A stretch of DNA of 64,000 nucleotides from Acetobacteraceae bacterium (GCA_947475245.1 CANJLW010000002.1:124001-188000), one strand, 5' to 3'. Shown: positions 1 to 9,330, numbered from the stretch's first letter. Translations and numbers: made by a program. Notes: generated by a model not told the origin, from the sequence alone.

Positions 1-592
1 CGCGCGGTACCCGCACCGGCGCGCCGCACACCATGAAACCGCGCCCGAAGGGCAGCGGGATTGCCATCCGGTCCCATGTGCCCAGCACGATGCGATGTGT
101 CGAACGGGCGGCGCAGGGCAGCACCGGCACCCCCGCCAGGGCCGCCAGTTGCGCCACGCCCGGAGCCGGGCTGTGGCGCGGCCCACGCGGCCCATCCGGG
201 GTAATGCCGATATGGTCGCCCTTTTTCAGCAGTGCCAGCAGTGTTCGCAGCGCCGCCGGCCCGCCGCGCGAGGAGGACCCGAGTACCGGCTCGATCCCGA
301 AGCGGCGCACGACCTCTCCGATAAAGCGCCCGTCGCGATGCCGGCTGACCAGCGTGTGAATAGGCACCCGCCGATAGGATGGCCGACCGTCGGCGATCAG
401 GGACAAAGCCGGCATCAGCGGCAGGCATTCGTGCCAAAAGGCGAATACGGCGGCCTGGCCGGCGCCGATGGTGTCGAAATGCCCGTCGCCCACCAGCGTC
501 CAGCGCGTGGTACGCAGGGCGAAGTGCAGGTATCGGCCCAGCAATCGAGCGAGCAGGCCCTGAACGAAGTCGGATCGGAACAGCGCTTTCAC
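1..592 (-). CDS. DUF374 lysophospholipid acyltransferase family protein (partial, runs off window start)
   Basis: Reading the minus strand from a GTG at 592 gives an open frame to the window edge, about 197 residues with the C terminus missing. The segment KKGDHIGITPDGPRGP and the earlier FWHECLPLMP and GSSSRGGPAALR are characteristic of DUF374 acyltransferase-like proteins, which act at the membrane on lipid A or phospholipid precursors. The GTG is preceded about 8 nt upstream by GGGGGA; no in-frame ATG lies nearby. It follows a glycosyltransferase and an LpxH-like phosphatase on the same strand, which supports an envelope-lipid role. The exact acyl substrate cannot be told. The plus-strand open frames at 33-666 are its shadows. 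Confidence 0.85.
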   Translation of the reverse strand, partial: MKALFRSDFVQGLLARLLGRYLHFALRTTRWTLVGDGHFDTIGAGQAAVFAFWHECLPLMPALSLIADGRPSYRRVPIHTLVSRHRDGRFIGEVVRRFGIEPVLGSSSRGGPAALRTLLALLKKGDHIGITPDGPRGPRHSPAPGVAQLAALAGVPVLPCAARSTHRIVLGTWDRMAIPLPFGRGFMVCGAPVRVPR

Positions 593-712
593 GTGGTCTG
601 TTCCCCCATGCCGACGACGACCGACCGATAGTGGGAAAAGACGGGCGACATACGCCGCGCGGGTAGCACGCGCGGACGGGTGCGGAAAGGCCGGAGCGTT
701 TTCGTCCGCGCG

Positions 713-1747
713 CTATCGCGGTTCGATCAGCGGCACCAGATGGGACAGAAAGGTCTCGGCGCAGGCGCGCCAGGAATATCCCTCCGCATGGCGACGACAC
801 GCATCGCGGTCCGCATCCAGCGCGTCCAACGCCGCCTGCCGTAAGTCGGTGTTCACTGCCCCGATTTTGCCGTCGGCACCCGCCAGAACGTCTTTCGGGC
901 CGGTGACCGGGAATGCCGCCACCGGCGTGCCGCAGGACAGTGCTTCCAGGATCACCAGGCCGAACGTGTCGGTCAGGCTGGGGAACACGAAGACATCCGC
1001 GCCGGCATAGGCCTGCGCGAGTTCGGCGCCGAAGCGCGGGCCGGTGAAGGTCACGTTCGGATAAGCGCGTTGCAGCGACGCCAGTTGCGGCCCGCCGCCC
1101 ACCACGACCTTCGATCCCGGCAGGTCCAGGTCGAGAAACGCGCCGATGTTCTTTTCCACCGCGACGCGGCCGACATAGATGAATATCGGTCGCGGCAGGT
1201 CCCAGGCTTCTCGCGGTTCGGTGCGGAACAGGTCGAGGTCCACGCCGCGCGACCACGCACGGATATTGCTGAAGCCGCGCCCGCTCAGTTCGTCGCGCAA
1301 TGACTGCGTGGCGACCATGGTGCCCTGTCCGGCGCCGTGGAAGCGGCGCATCCAGGCATAGATCGGGCGCACGGGAATACCGGTGCGAGCCTTCACATAC
1401 TCCGCGAATCGGGTGTGAAAAGCGGTGGTGAAGCGAAATCCGGTGCGCTTCGCCCAACGTCGCGCCGCGATGCCCAGGGGGCCTTCGGTGGCGATGTGCA
1501 GGGCGTCGGGCTGGAATGCCTCGATCATCCGGACCAGCCGCCGACGCGGCAGCACCGACAGGGAAATGTCGGGATAGGTCGGGCAGGGGAAGGTACGGAA
1601 GCGGTCGGGACCGATCACCTCCACCACATGACCCATGTCGCGAAGTTCGCCGACAACGGTCGTGAGCGTGCGTACCACGCCGTTGACCTGCGGCTTCCAG
1701 GCATCCGTTACGATCAGGATGCGGTGGGATGGCGCGGGCGGCAGCAT
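713..1747 (-). CDS. glycosyltransferase family 4 (alpha-mannosyltransferase-like)
   Basis: A 344-residue GT-B glycosyltransferase. The N-terminal segment RILIVTDAWKPQVNGVVRTL is typical of family 4 enzymes related to GDP-mannose-dependent alpha-mannosyltransferases. The C-terminal half has FIYVGRVAVEKNI and the donor-binding E-x7-E region in SLTDTFGLVILEALSCGTP. An ATG at 1747 is chosen because homology begins there; the frame is open back to 1819, which would overlap the upstream phosphatase by 38 bp. It likely adds a sugar to a membrane lipid, since it sits between an LpxH-like phosphatase and an acyltransferase. Donor and acceptor are not determinable from sequence. Confidence 0.85.
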   Translation of the reverse strand: MLPPAPSHRILIVTDAWKPQVNGVVRTLTTVVGELRDMGHVVEVIGPDRFRTFPCPTYPDISLSVLPRRRLVRMIEAFQPDALHIATEGPLGIAARRWAKRTGFRFTTAFHTRFAEYVKARTGIPVRPIYAWMRRFHGAGQGTMVATQSLRDELSGRGFSNIRAWSRGVDLDLFRTEPREAWDLPRPIFIYVGRVAVEKNIGAFLDLDLPGSKVVVGGGPQLASLQRAYPNVTFTGPRFGAELAQAYAGADVFVFPSLTDTFGLVILEALSCGTPVAAFPVTGPKDVLAGADGKIGAVNTDLRQAALDALDADRDACRRHAEGYSWRACAETFLSHLVPLIEPR

Positions 1748-1781
1748 GTCGTCGCCTGTGATCTCGAGGAGTGGTGTATGA

Positions 1782-2615
1782 TCAGGCAGGTTGCGGAACC
1801 CCGACCTGACGCGGTGCAAGAAACGACAGGCGGTTCAGTGCCGCCCAGTCGATCAGTTCCAGCCGACCGTCGTGATGCTCCACCAGGGCGGTGCAGCTTT
1901 CCACCCAATCGCCGGTGTTCAAATACAATATGCCTTCGATCTCGCGCATTTCCGCGTGGTGGATATGGCCGCACACGACGCCGTCGAAGCCGCGCCGACG
2001 GGCTTCGGAGGCCAGGGCGGTCTCGAAACGGTCGATCGCCTTCACGGCTTCCTTGACCTGACGTTTCAGCCACGCCGACAACGACCAGTAGGGATAGCCC
2101 AGCCAGCGGCGCGCGACGTTGAACCAGCGGTTCATGACCAGCGCGACCGTGTATGCCCAGTCGCCGAGAAGCGCGAGGAACTTGGCGTAGCGCACGACGC
2201 TGTCGAACTCGTCGCCATGCATGACCAGCAGACGCTTGCCGTCGGCGGTCGTGTGTTCGGCGTCCCGCTTCAGGCCGATGCCGCAGATTTCCAGGCCGAT
2301 CGGCAGCCAGTTGCGGAACATCTCGTCGTGGTTGCCCGGGATATACGTGACCGACGCGCCGGAACGCGCCATGCGGACGATCTGACGCAGAACCTCGTCA
2401 TGGGATTCGTCCCAGTACCAGGATTTGCGCAGGCGCCAGCCGTCGATAATATCGCCGACGAGATAAAGATGTTGGCACGATGTCTGGCGGAGAAACCCAG
2501 CCAGAAAATCGCCGCGACAGCCGCGAGTCCCCAAATGCGTGTCCGAAATGAACACGGATCGGAAGGTGGTCGGCGCGCGAAGGGGGGCCATGGCGTTCAT
2601 GTCGGGCGGAGCCAA
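1782..2615 (-). CDS. UDP-2,3-diacylglucosamine diphosphatase-family metallophosphoesterase
   Basis: A 277-residue calcineurin-like phosphoesterase. The metal-ligand motifs appear in order: SDTHLG near residue 25, GDIIDGW, GNHDEM, HGDEFD and GHIHHAE. This arrangement matches the LpxH-like UDP-2,3-diacylglucosamine diphosphatase family of alphaproteobacteria, but members next to glycosyltransferases have also been given other roles, so the substrate is inferred. It is the first gene of a three-gene minus-strand operon and is divergent from the lipid kinase at 2709, so a shared regulatory region lies at 2616-2708. A second ATG at codon 8 is an alternative start. Confidence 0.85.
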   Translation of the reverse strand: MAPPDMNAMAPLRAPTTFRSVFISDTHLGTRGCRGDFLAGFLRQTSCQHLYLVGDIIDGWRLRKSWYWDESHDEVLRQIVRMARSGASVTYIPGNHDEMFRNWLPIGLEICGIGLKRDAEHTTADGKRLLVMHGDEFDSVVRYAKFLALLGDWAYTVALVMNRWFNVARRWLGYPYWSLSAWLKRQVKEAVKAIDRFETALASEARRRGFDGVVCGHIHHAEMREIEGILYLNTGDWVESCTALVEHHDGRLELIDWAALNRLSFLAPRQVGVPQPA

Positions 2616-2708
2616 TACGATGTTCTTCGAGCCGCGTAAGTGAAGATTACATGACCCAGGTTTAATCCGGCTGATCTGCTAAAGTATTCTTTCAGTCATT
2701 CAACCGTC

Positions 2709-3659
2709 ATGCATTTGACATCGATTGCCGCGAAAAGGGCCGTTTCTTCACCTGGGGACACGTCCGATTCACATCGTTCGGCACCGGTCATGATCGTCAT
2801 CTTCAACCCCGTCGCGGGGCGGCGGCGCGCGCACTTGCTGTGGCGCGTGCTGGATATCCTTGTCGCCAATGGAGTCCGCCTCGATCTCGCGGAAACCCAG
2901 CGCGCCGGCCATGCGGAGGAACTCGCGCGCGACGCGGTCAGGCGCGGCGAAGCCCTGGTTGTCGCGGCCGGCGGCGACGGCACGATAGCCGAGGTCGCCA
3001 ACGGCCTGATCGGTTCCAATGTTCGGCTGGGGGTGATCCCCCTCGGCACCGCGAATGTGTTGGCGCACGAGCTGGGCCTGCCGTTCGCCCCCAAGGCCGT
3101 TGCCGCCGCGCTCGCCTTCGGGCGCACCCAGGTCCTGTGGCCGGGCCAGGCGCATGGCGGCGACGGCGATCGGCTGTTCGTGCAGATGTTGGGCATCGGA
3201 TTCGACGCCCATGTCGTTCACCATCTGCCGTTTGGTTTGAAAAAGGCGCTGGGCAAGGGGGCCTACGTCCTGCAATCCCTGCGCGAAACCGTGCGCTATC
3301 GCTTTCCGGTCGTGCGGGTGCGAATCGACGATACCGAAACCGAAGCCGCCAGCGTCATCGTCAGCAAAGGCCGTTTGTACGGTGGGCGCTTCATCCTGGC
3401 GATGGACGCACAACCGCATGAGCCCGGATTCTCGGTCGTGTTGTTCGACCATGCCGGGCCGAGCGCGGCGATGATGTATGGGGCGGCGCTGCCGGTGAAC
3501 CTGCTGGGGCGTGCTCCCGGCGTCAGGCACATCCGTGCCAACCGCATCGACTTCATGGGTAACGCGCGCATCCCCGTGCAGTCCGACGGCGACGCCGCCG
3601 GACACACACCCTTATGGGTCGGAGATGCGGCCGGGCCGATCAACATCGTGATCGGCTGA
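2709..3659 (+). CDS. diacylglycerol kinase family lipid kinase (YegS/DagK type)
   Basis: The protein has the DAGK catalytic signature: IVIFNPVAGRRRAH, then VVAAGGDGTIAEVANGL and IPLGTANVLAHELG. It is expected to phosphorylate a lipid such as diacylglycerol, or a sphingoid or ceramide-type base, at the inner membrane. Conserved sequence begins at an ATG at 2790 (MIVIFNP), so the 27 residues from the longer start at 2709 may not be translated; neither start has a clear Shine-Dalgarno. It is divergent from the LpxH-like gene, consistent with an envelope-lipid neighbourhood. Confidence 0.85.
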   Translation: MHLTSIAAKRAVSSPGDTSDSHRSAPVMIVIFNPVAGRRRAHLLWRVLDILVANGVRLDLAETQRAGHAEELARDAVRRGEALVVAAGGDGTIAEVANGLIGSNVRLGVIPLGTANVLAHELGLPFAPKAVAAALAFGRTQVLWPGQAHGGDGDRLFVQMLGIGFDAHVVHHLPFGLKKALGKGAYVLQSLRETVRYRFPVVRVRIDDTETEAASVIVSKGRLYGGRFILAMDAQPHEPGFSVVLFDHAGPSAAMMYGAALPVNLLGRAPGVRHIRANRIDFMGNARIPVQSDGDAAGHTPLWVGDAAGPINIVIG

Positions 3660-3665
3660 GGTCGA

Positions 3666-5471
3666 TCAGTCCTCCGACAGCGCCTGATCCAGATCGGCGA
3701 TCAGATCGGCGGCCGTTTCCAGGCCGATCGACAGACGGATCACATCCGGACCGGCCCCGGCGGCGACGCGCTGTTCCTCGGTCAACTGCCGGTGGGTCGT
3801 GGAAGCCGGATGCAGGATCAGGCTGCGCGTGTCGCCGATATTCGCGAGGTGGGAGAAGATGCCCACCTTCTCCACAAGGCGCAGCCCGGCTTCGTAGCCG
3901 CCCGTCACGCCGAACGTGAACACCGCGCCGGCCCCCTTGGGCATGTACTTTTGTGCGAGGGCGTTGTACTGGCTGGTCGGCAGCCCGGCATACGACACCC
4001 ATGCCACGCGCGGGTGCGTCGACAGGAACTCCGCCACCGCCTGCGCGTTGGCGCAATGGCGTTCCATCCGCACATGCAGGGTTTCGATGCCGGTGATCGT
4101 CAGGAACGCGTTCATCGGTGCCATCGACGGGCCGTAATCGCGCAGCGCCACCGCGCGGGCTTTGGTGGTGAAGGCGAAGTCGCCGAAATTCTCGTAGAAG
4201 CGCAGCCCGTGATAGGCGGGCTCCGGCTGAGTCATCGACGGGAATTTGTCGTTCTGGCCCCAGTCGAACTTGCCCGATTCGACCACGATGCCGCCCATCG
4301 AGTTGCCGTGGCCGCCCAGGAATTTCGTGGTGGAGTGCGTGACGATATCCGCGCCCCATTCGAATGGGCGGCACAGGAACGGCGTCGCCAGGGTGTTGTC
4401 GACGACCAGCGGGATTCCCGCCTCGTGCGCGATATCGGCGATCGCCTTGATATCGACGATGACGCCACCGGGATTGGCCAAACTCTCGATAAAAATCGCC
4501 TTGCACTTCGGTGTTAGCGCTCGGCGGAAATTCTCGGGGTCCAGCGGATCGACGAAATGGCAGTGCCAACCCAGCTTCTTGAACGACAGGCCGAACTGCG
4601 TCAGCGATCCGCCGTACAAGGCGCGGGATGCCAGGAATTCATCGCCCGGCTCCAGCATGGTCGCGAACACCAGGAACTGCGCCGCATGCCCGGATGCGGC
4701 CGCGACCGCCGCGCGCCCACCCTCCAGGCTCGCGATCCGCTCTTCCAAGACCGACACCGTCGGGTTGGTCAGGCGGGAGTAGATATAGCCGAAGTTGTGC
4801 AGGTTAAACAGCGACGCGGCATGGTCGGCGTCGTCGAAGACATAGGCCGTGGTCTGATAAATCGGCGTGGAGCGCGCGCCGGTCGTCGGATCGGGGGAAG
4901 CGCCCGCATGCACCGCCCGCGTTTCGAACCCATACGTTATGTTGGTCGTGGGCAGCGGGCGCGGCTTCGTTCCGCGGTTGGTCGGCGGCTGCGACGGGCG
5001 GTTGCGGATGATGCCGGAGTTCACGCCGCTCCAGGACAGCTCACCACCCAGACGACCGTATTCGATCTTCGGGCAGCGGTTCATCACGACTTCCAGTCCG
5101 GCGGCCTCCCCGATCTCCGCCGCGGCGTCATTGCGCACGCCAAGCTGCATCCAGACGATCTTCGCGCCGATGGCGATGGCGTCCTCGACGACCTGGATCA
5201 CCTGGTCGGAGGCGCGGAACACATCGACCATGTCCACGGGATCGGGGATGTCGCGCAGCGAGGCGTAGACCTTTTCCCCCAGCTGCTCGGTCCCGGCGGT
5301 GCCGGGGTTCACGGGGATCACCCGATACCCTTTGCCCTGCAAATACTTCATCACGAAATAGCTGGGCCGGTTCCAGTTGGAACTGGCGCCGACCATGGCG
5401 ATGGTGCGCACACTCGACAGAATGCGGCGCAGCTTTGCGTCGGTGTAGGGAATGGGGTCGAGTGCTGACAT
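3666..5471 (-). CDS. fusion of CoA-binding (YccU-like) domain and O-acetylhomoserine aminocarboxypropyltransferase (MetY)
   Basis: One 601-residue frame from an ATG at 5471 with GGAG 8 nt upstream. Residues about 10-145 are a CoA-binding Rossmann domain (TIAMVGASSNWNRPSYFVMKYL, VIPVNPG, GAKIVWMQLGVRN). After a proline-rich linker, residues about 175-601 form a complete PLP-dependent MetY/CysD enzyme, with the PLP lysine in HSTTKFLGGHGNS and YSRLTNPT near the cofactor site. MetY makes homocysteine from O-acetylhomoserine and sulfide. In related bacteria the two domains are commonly separate neighbouring genes, so this is a fusion. The frame continues upstream to 5738 without family homology. 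Confidence 0.85.
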   Translation of the reverse strand: MSALDPIPYTDAKLRRILSSVRTIAMVGASSNWNRPSYFVMKYLQGKGYRVIPVNPGTAGTEQLGEKVYASLRDIPDPVDMVDVFRASDQVIQVVEDAIAIGAKIVWMQLGVRNDAAAEIGEAAGLEVVMNRCPKIEYGRLGGELSWSGVNSGIIRNRPSQPPTNRGTKPRPLPTTNITYGFETRAVHAGASPDPTTGARSTPIYQTTAYVFDDADHAASLFNLHNFGYIYSRLTNPTVSVLEERIASLEGGRAAVAAASGHAAQFLVFATMLEPGDEFLASRALYGGSLTQFGLSFKKLGWHCHFVDPLDPENFRRALTPKCKAIFIESLANPGGVIVDIKAIADIAHEAGIPLVVDNTLATPFLCRPFEWGADIVTHSTTKFLGGHGNSMGGIVVESGKFDWGQNDKFPSMTQPEPAYHGLRFYENFGDFAFTTKARAVALRDYGPSMAPMNAFLTITGIETLHVRMERHCANAQAVAEFLSTHPRVAWVSYAGLPTSQYNALAQKYMPKGAGAVFTFGVTGGYEAGLRLVEKVGIFSHLANIGDTRSLILHPASTTHRQLTEEQRVAAGAGPDVIRLSIGLETAADLIADLDQALSED

Positions 5472-5560
5472 CGGTCGCTCCTGCTGGTCCGGATGGGGAT
5501 CGGCCGGGGAACAGCTAATGCGGCGACGGTCGGCGCGCAATGCACCCGGGCGACAGGCAT

Positions 5561-5594
5561 GAAAAATCCCGCCGCCATCGCTGGCGGCGGGATT
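5561..5594 (-). terminator. intrinsic terminator of the Tim44-like gene
   Basis: A perfect 12-bp inverted repeat (5565-5576 with 5583-5594) has a 6-nt loop. Read on the minus strand it is followed by a run of five T residues at 5562-5566. It lies 19 bp beyond the stop codon of the Tim44-like gene and insulates it from the metY fusion gene. Confidence 0.9.
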
Positions 5595-5613
5595 GGTCGG
5601 GGTAGCGGATCGG

Positions 5614-6558
5614 TCAGCGAGTCTGTTGGATCGCCGACAAGATCCAGTTGCCGCCGCGGGACCGGACAAAGGTCCAGATTTCCGTGGCCATGGTGCGCTG
5701 CGTCGGGTTGCCGTCGACCACGCGACCGGCCTGGTCATAGGTGCAGTCGATCATCGAGAAGCGCATCGCCACGGTGGCGTATTCGCGTCCCTGTTCGGCC
5801 CAGGCTTCCGCGAGATCGCCCGATTCCAGGCGCACGTCGGTGACCTGATTGCGCTGACCGCGGCTCGCGAGCTCCGACAGCTGCTCGGTGAAGTAGCTGA
5901 TCATTTCCGGTGTCGCCACGGCGCGCATGGCGTTCAGGTCCTGCGCGCTCCACGCCGCCTGGGCACCCTTCAGGATTTGCTCGAACGCCTGATAGTCGGG
6001 CGCGGTGATCGCAACCGGGGTAAGGCCACCCATGGGGGATACGCCGCCGCCGCCACCCTGCATCGGACGCTGCGCGGGCTGCGCATCAGGCGTGAACATC
6101 GCCGGACCGCCGGCCATCGCCGGGGTCGGACGACGCGCGCCCATGAACAGGCGAACCAGCAGCCAGCCCAGGCCGACGACCAGACCGATTTGCAGCAGCA
6201 GGCCAAGGAAGCCGATGCCGCCCAGGCCACCGCCCATGAAGCCATGGCCGAACAGCAGTCCGCCGATACCGACGCCGATCAATCCGCCCATCATGCCGGA
6301 CATGAACGAGGAGCGCGGCTGCATCGGCGCGGCCGCCGCCGGGGCATGCGGTGCCGCCGACGGAGCGGGTTGCGTCATCGACCTTTGCATCGGCTGCGCC
6401 GTTCCCGGCGCGGTGTTCGTCGAAGGCGGCGCGGAATGCGTGTTGCTGCCGCGGCTGCCCGAAGATGTGCTGCCGCCGACGCGCGCCTCTGCCAGGCCTG
6501 GGGCCAGGGCGAGTGTCAGCGCGGCTGTCGCGGCGAGAAAGTAACCTGTGCGCTTCAT
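5614..6558 (-). CDS. Tim44-like domain-containing membrane protein
   Basis: 314 residues: signal peptide or N-terminal membrane anchor (MKRTGYFLAATAALTLALAPG), a Ser/Pro/Ala-rich low-complexity stretch to about residue 80, a glycine-rich hydrophobic region at about 85-140 that likely forms one or two membrane segments, and a C-terminal Tim44-like domain at about 185-314 (DYQAFEQILKGAQAAWSAQD ending NWILSAIQQT). Bacterial Tim44-like proteins (TimA) are membrane-associated and of uncertain role. The gene is monocistronic, with a strong terminator after it and an inverted repeat before it (6560-6611). Confidence 0.85.
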   Translation of the reverse strand: MKRTGYFLAATAALTLALAPGLAEARVGGSTSSGSRGSNTHSAPPSTNTAPGTAQPMQRSMTQPAPSAAPHAPAAAAPMQPRSSFMSGMMGGLIGVGIGGLLFGHGFMGGGLGGIGFLGLLLQIGLVVGLGWLLVRLFMGARRPTPAMAGGPAMFTPDAQPAQRPMQGGGGGVSPMGGLTPVAITAPDYQAFEQILKGAQAAWSAQDLNAMRAVATPEMISYFTEQLSELASRGQRNQVTDVRLESGDLAEAWAEQGREYATVAMRFSMIDCTYDQAGRVVDGNPTQRTMATEIWTFVRSRGGNWILSAIQQTR

Positions 6559-6559
6559 G

Positions 6560-6611
6560 GCGTTTGCTCTTTTGATTCGTGAAACCGAGGCGAATATGGT
6601 GAAGCAAACGC
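6560..6611. promoter_or_regulatory. 9-bp inverted repeat upstream of the Tim44-like gene
   Basis: GCGTTTGCT at 6560-6568 is repeated as AGCAAACGC at 6603-6611, immediately upstream of the start codon at 6558. The arms are 34 bp apart, so it could be an operator with two half sites or a leader hairpin. No matching regulator is seen nearby. Confidence 0.3.
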
Positions 6612-6644
6612 GGTTTGAACAGAGGGGGGAAAAGGCGCGGTTTC

Positions 6645-7973
6645 CTACGCGCCCGCGAGTGTCATCCCCTCGATCCGGATCGTCGGCGCGTCGGTCCCGC
6701 GGCGAAATGTAAGGTCGTTCGCCGGCGTCAGATGAGCGAACATTTCCAACAGGTTGCCGGCCACCGTGATCTCCGCGGCAGGCTCCGCCAGGGCACCGTC
6801 GCGGATCACGAATCCGGCCGCGCCGCGGCTGTAATCGCCCGTGATTCCGTTCACGCCCATGCCGATCATTTCGGTTATATATAAACCAAATTTAATATCG
6901 GCAATCAGCGCGTCCGGCCCGATCACGCCCGCCGCCATGTAGACATTCGTGGCGGAAGGCGAGGGCGGGCCGCTGGTGCCGCGCGCGGCGTGTCCGGTCG
7001 ACGCCAGACCAAGCTGGCGGGCGGATCGGGAGTCCAACAGCCAGGTCGTCAGCACCCCGTCCTCGATCAGCGCGCGCGCCTGAGTCGGCGTGCCTTCACC
7101 GTCGAACATCTTCGAACGCGCCCCGCGCACCCGGCGCGGGTCGTCATGAATGAACACGCCTGCGGGAAAGATGCGCATGCCCATCTTGTCCTTCAGGAAG
7201 CTGGTGCCCCGGGCGATACCGGAACCGTTGATGGCGCCGGTCAGATGGCCCACCAGCCCGCCGGCGACACGCGGATCGAACACGATCGGCACCTTGCCGG
7301 TTTGCGGCCTGATCGGGTTCAGGCGACGCACCGCGCGTTCCCCGGCGTTGTGCCCGATGACGGCGGGATCGTCGAGATCGGCCAGGTGAATCACCCCGTG
7401 ATAGTCATAGTCCCGCTGCATATCGGTGCCGGAACCGGCGAGTGCTGTGGCCGAGATCGAATGGCTGGTGCCCACGCGCCGCCCGGCGAAACCGGCGGAG
7501 GTGACCAGCAGCACTTCCGTGCGGCCATACCCCGCGCTCGCGCCTTCGGAGTTCGTCACGCCCTTGACCGCCCGCGCCGCGTCCTCCGCGATCGCCGCTC
7601 TGCTCAGCAACTCCTGCACCGACGCCTCCACCGGGTCTTCCAGGTCCAGCGTATCCGGTGCCGGCGGCCCGGCGGTTTCTGCAAGGCCGATCCACGGGTC
7701 TTCCGGCACGACCTTGGCCATCGCCACCGCGCGTTCGGCCAGCGCGGCAAACCCGGTCGGGTCGATGCTGGTGGCGGACACGATGGCGGAGTGTTGGCCG
7801 ATGAACACGCGCAGGCCGACATCCTGACCTTCGGAACGCTCGACATGCTCCGTTTGGCCCAGCCGTCTTTCGACCGACAGCGATGTGCCGGCGACCAGCA
7901 CGGCGTCGGCGGCGTCGGCACCGGCCTTGCGGGCATGGGCGATCAGATCGGCCAGACGATCGAGATGGTTCAT
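6645..7973 (-). CDS. TldD/PmbA (TldE) family metalloprotease-like protein
   Basis: 442 residues from the ATG at 7973. The sequence follows the TldE/PmbA family: an N-terminal domain (LSVERRLGQTEHVERSEGQDVGL shows the family pattern), FDPRVAGGLVGHL and INGSGIARGTSFLKDKMG in the middle, and GIYITEMIGM-like GLYITEMIGMGVN with DYSRGAAGFVIRDG near the C terminus. TldE lacks the zinc-binding HExxxH of TldD and works with it in peptide degradation, microcin maturation and CcdA turnover. No tldD is in the window. It is 11 bp downstream of the M16 peptidase gene and likely cotranscribed. Confidence 0.9.
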   Translation of the reverse strand: MNHLDRLADLIAHARKAGADAADAVLVAGTSLSVERRLGQTEHVERSEGQDVGLRVFIGQHSAIVSATSIDPTGFAALAERAVAMAKVVPEDPWIGLAETAGPPAPDTLDLEDPVEASVQELLSRAAIAEDAARAVKGVTNSEGASAGYGRTEVLLVTSAGFAGRRVGTSHSISATALAGSGTDMQRDYDYHGVIHLADLDDPAVIGHNAGERAVRRLNPIRPQTGKVPIVFDPRVAGGLVGHLTGAINGSGIARGTSFLKDKMGMRIFPAGVFIHDDPRRVRGARSKMFDGEGTPTQARALIEDGVLTTWLLDSRSARQLGLASTGHAARGTSGPPSPSATNVYMAAGVIGPDALIADIKFGLYITEMIGMGVNGITGDYSRGAAGFVIRDGALAEPAAEITVAGNLLEMFAHLTPANDLTFRRGTDAPTIRIEGMTLAGA

Positions 7974-7984
7974 GGTACGATGTC

Positions 7985-9250
7985 CTATGCCGCCAGCATG
8001 TCGGCGATCGCGGCGAGGCCGGGAACCCGATCGGCCGGGCCCATCGCCGCCAAAGTGGGTTTCGCGCGGAAATGGCGCGCGGCGGCGCGCTGAATGTCTT
8101 CGGGCATGACGGCGTTGATTTTGGCGACGGTTTCCGCCGCCGGGATCACCCGATTGAACACCTGAAGCTGGCGCGCAAGCTGTTCGCACCGGCTGCCGGT
8201 GCTTTCCAGCGACATCAACAGCGACGCCTTCACCTGCGCGCGGGCGCGGTGCAGTTCGGCCTCGGTTACCTGCGACTGCACCTTGCGCAGTTCTTCAAGC
8301 GCCACCGGCATAAGCTCCGCCGCCTCGCTTTCGCCGGTACCGGCGTAGATGCCGAAGATGCCGCCGTCGCTGTAGGGCGCGCAGAAGGAGTAGATCGAAT
8401 AAACCAGTCCGCGCTTTTCGCGAATTTCCTGGAACAGCCGCGACGACATGCCGCCGCCCAACAAGGTGGAGAGCAGCAGGCTGGGATAATAATCGCGATC
8501 GCCGTACCCGACCGACGGAAATCCAAGCACAATATGCACCTGGTCGAGGTCGCGGGCCTCTCGGAATTCGCCGCCGCGGTACACCGCGTCGGTCATCGGG
8601 GGCGGCGGTTCGGCCGGCAGATCGGCGAAATGCTTGCCCACGAGGTCGAGAATGTCGTCGTGCTGAAGGTTCCCGGCCGCGGCGATCACGACGTTGGAAT
8701 GCGCATAATGCCGCTTCATATAGCCCGTCAGCAACGAACGCGGCATCGACTTGATGCCTTCCTCCGACCCCAGCACCGGGCGGCCGAGGGACTGCGACGG
8801 GTAAGCGACCTCCTGGAAGTGGTCGAAGATGATATCGTCCGGCGTGTCGTTGGCCTGCCCGATTTCCTGCAGGATCACGCCGCGCTCGCGCTCCAACTCC
8901 TCCGGCTCGAACGTCGAGTGAGTCAGGATGTCACCGATGATGTCCGCGCCCAGCGCGGTGTCTTCCTTCAACACCTTGACGTAGTAGGCGGTCTGCTCTC
9001 GCGCGGTATAGGCGTTGATGTGGCCGCCCACGGCTTCGATCTCTTCCGCGATCGCGGCGGCGGTGCGGCGTTCCGTGCCCTTGAACGCCATGTGTTCCAG
9101 GAAATGGGAGACCCCGTTTTCCTCGGCTGTCTCGTGCCGCGAGCCGGTGCCGACATAGGCGCCGAACGAGACGGTCTCGACGCGGTCCATGCGTTCCGTG
9201 ACGACGGTCAGGCCGGAGGGCAGTCGGGTCAGTTGGATGGGGTCGGTCAC
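7985..9250 (-). CDS. M16 family zinc peptidase (processing-peptidase-like)
   Basis: 421 residues from a GTG at 9250. The inverted zinc motif HFLEH lies in GVSHFLEHMAFKGT near residue 50, with the distal glutamate in ERERGVILQEI, and the C-terminal domain shows SRLFQEIREKRGLVYSI. It matches the mitochondrial-processing-peptidase-like M16B group found directly after thrC in many alphaproteobacteria. Active members degrade small peptides or presequence-like substrates; the cellular substrate here is unknown. It lies between thrC (81 bp upstream) and the tldE-like gene. Confidence 0.9.
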   Translation of the reverse strand: MTDPIQLTRLPSGLTVVTERMDRVETVSFGAYVGTGSRHETAEENGVSHFLEHMAFKGTERRTAAAIAEEIEAVGGHINAYTAREQTAYYVKVLKEDTALGADIIGDILTHSTFEPEELERERGVILQEIGQANDTPDDIIFDHFQEVAYPSQSLGRPVLGSEEGIKSMPRSLLTGYMKRHYAHSNVVIAAAGNLQHDDILDLVGKHFADLPAEPPPPMTDAVYRGGEFREARDLDQVHIVLGFPSVGYGDRDYYPSLLLSTLLGGGMSSRLFQEIREKRGLVYSIYSFCAPYSDGGIFGIYAGTGESEAAELMPVALEELRKVQSQVTEAELHRARAQVKASLLMSLESTGSRCEQLARQLQVFNRVIPAAETVAKINAVMPEDIQRAAARHFRAKPTLAAMGPADRVPGLAAIADMLAA

Positions 9251-9330
9251 GGTGCGGATGGTTCCTTCAGGGCGGCGGGTCAGAAAGCGACTGTAGCATA
9301 ACTGTGACGCGGACGCGCCACGGCAAGCGT

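Noticed and set aside
33-666. Three overlapping plus-strand open frames at the window start
   Set aside because: They are antisense to a clear DUF374 acyltransferase on the minus strand.
592-721. GC-rich inverted repeats between the glycosyltransferase and the DUF374 gene (for example 670-678 with 713-721)
   Set aside because: The arms overlap other pairings, include the stop codon region and lack a T-run; too little to call a terminator.
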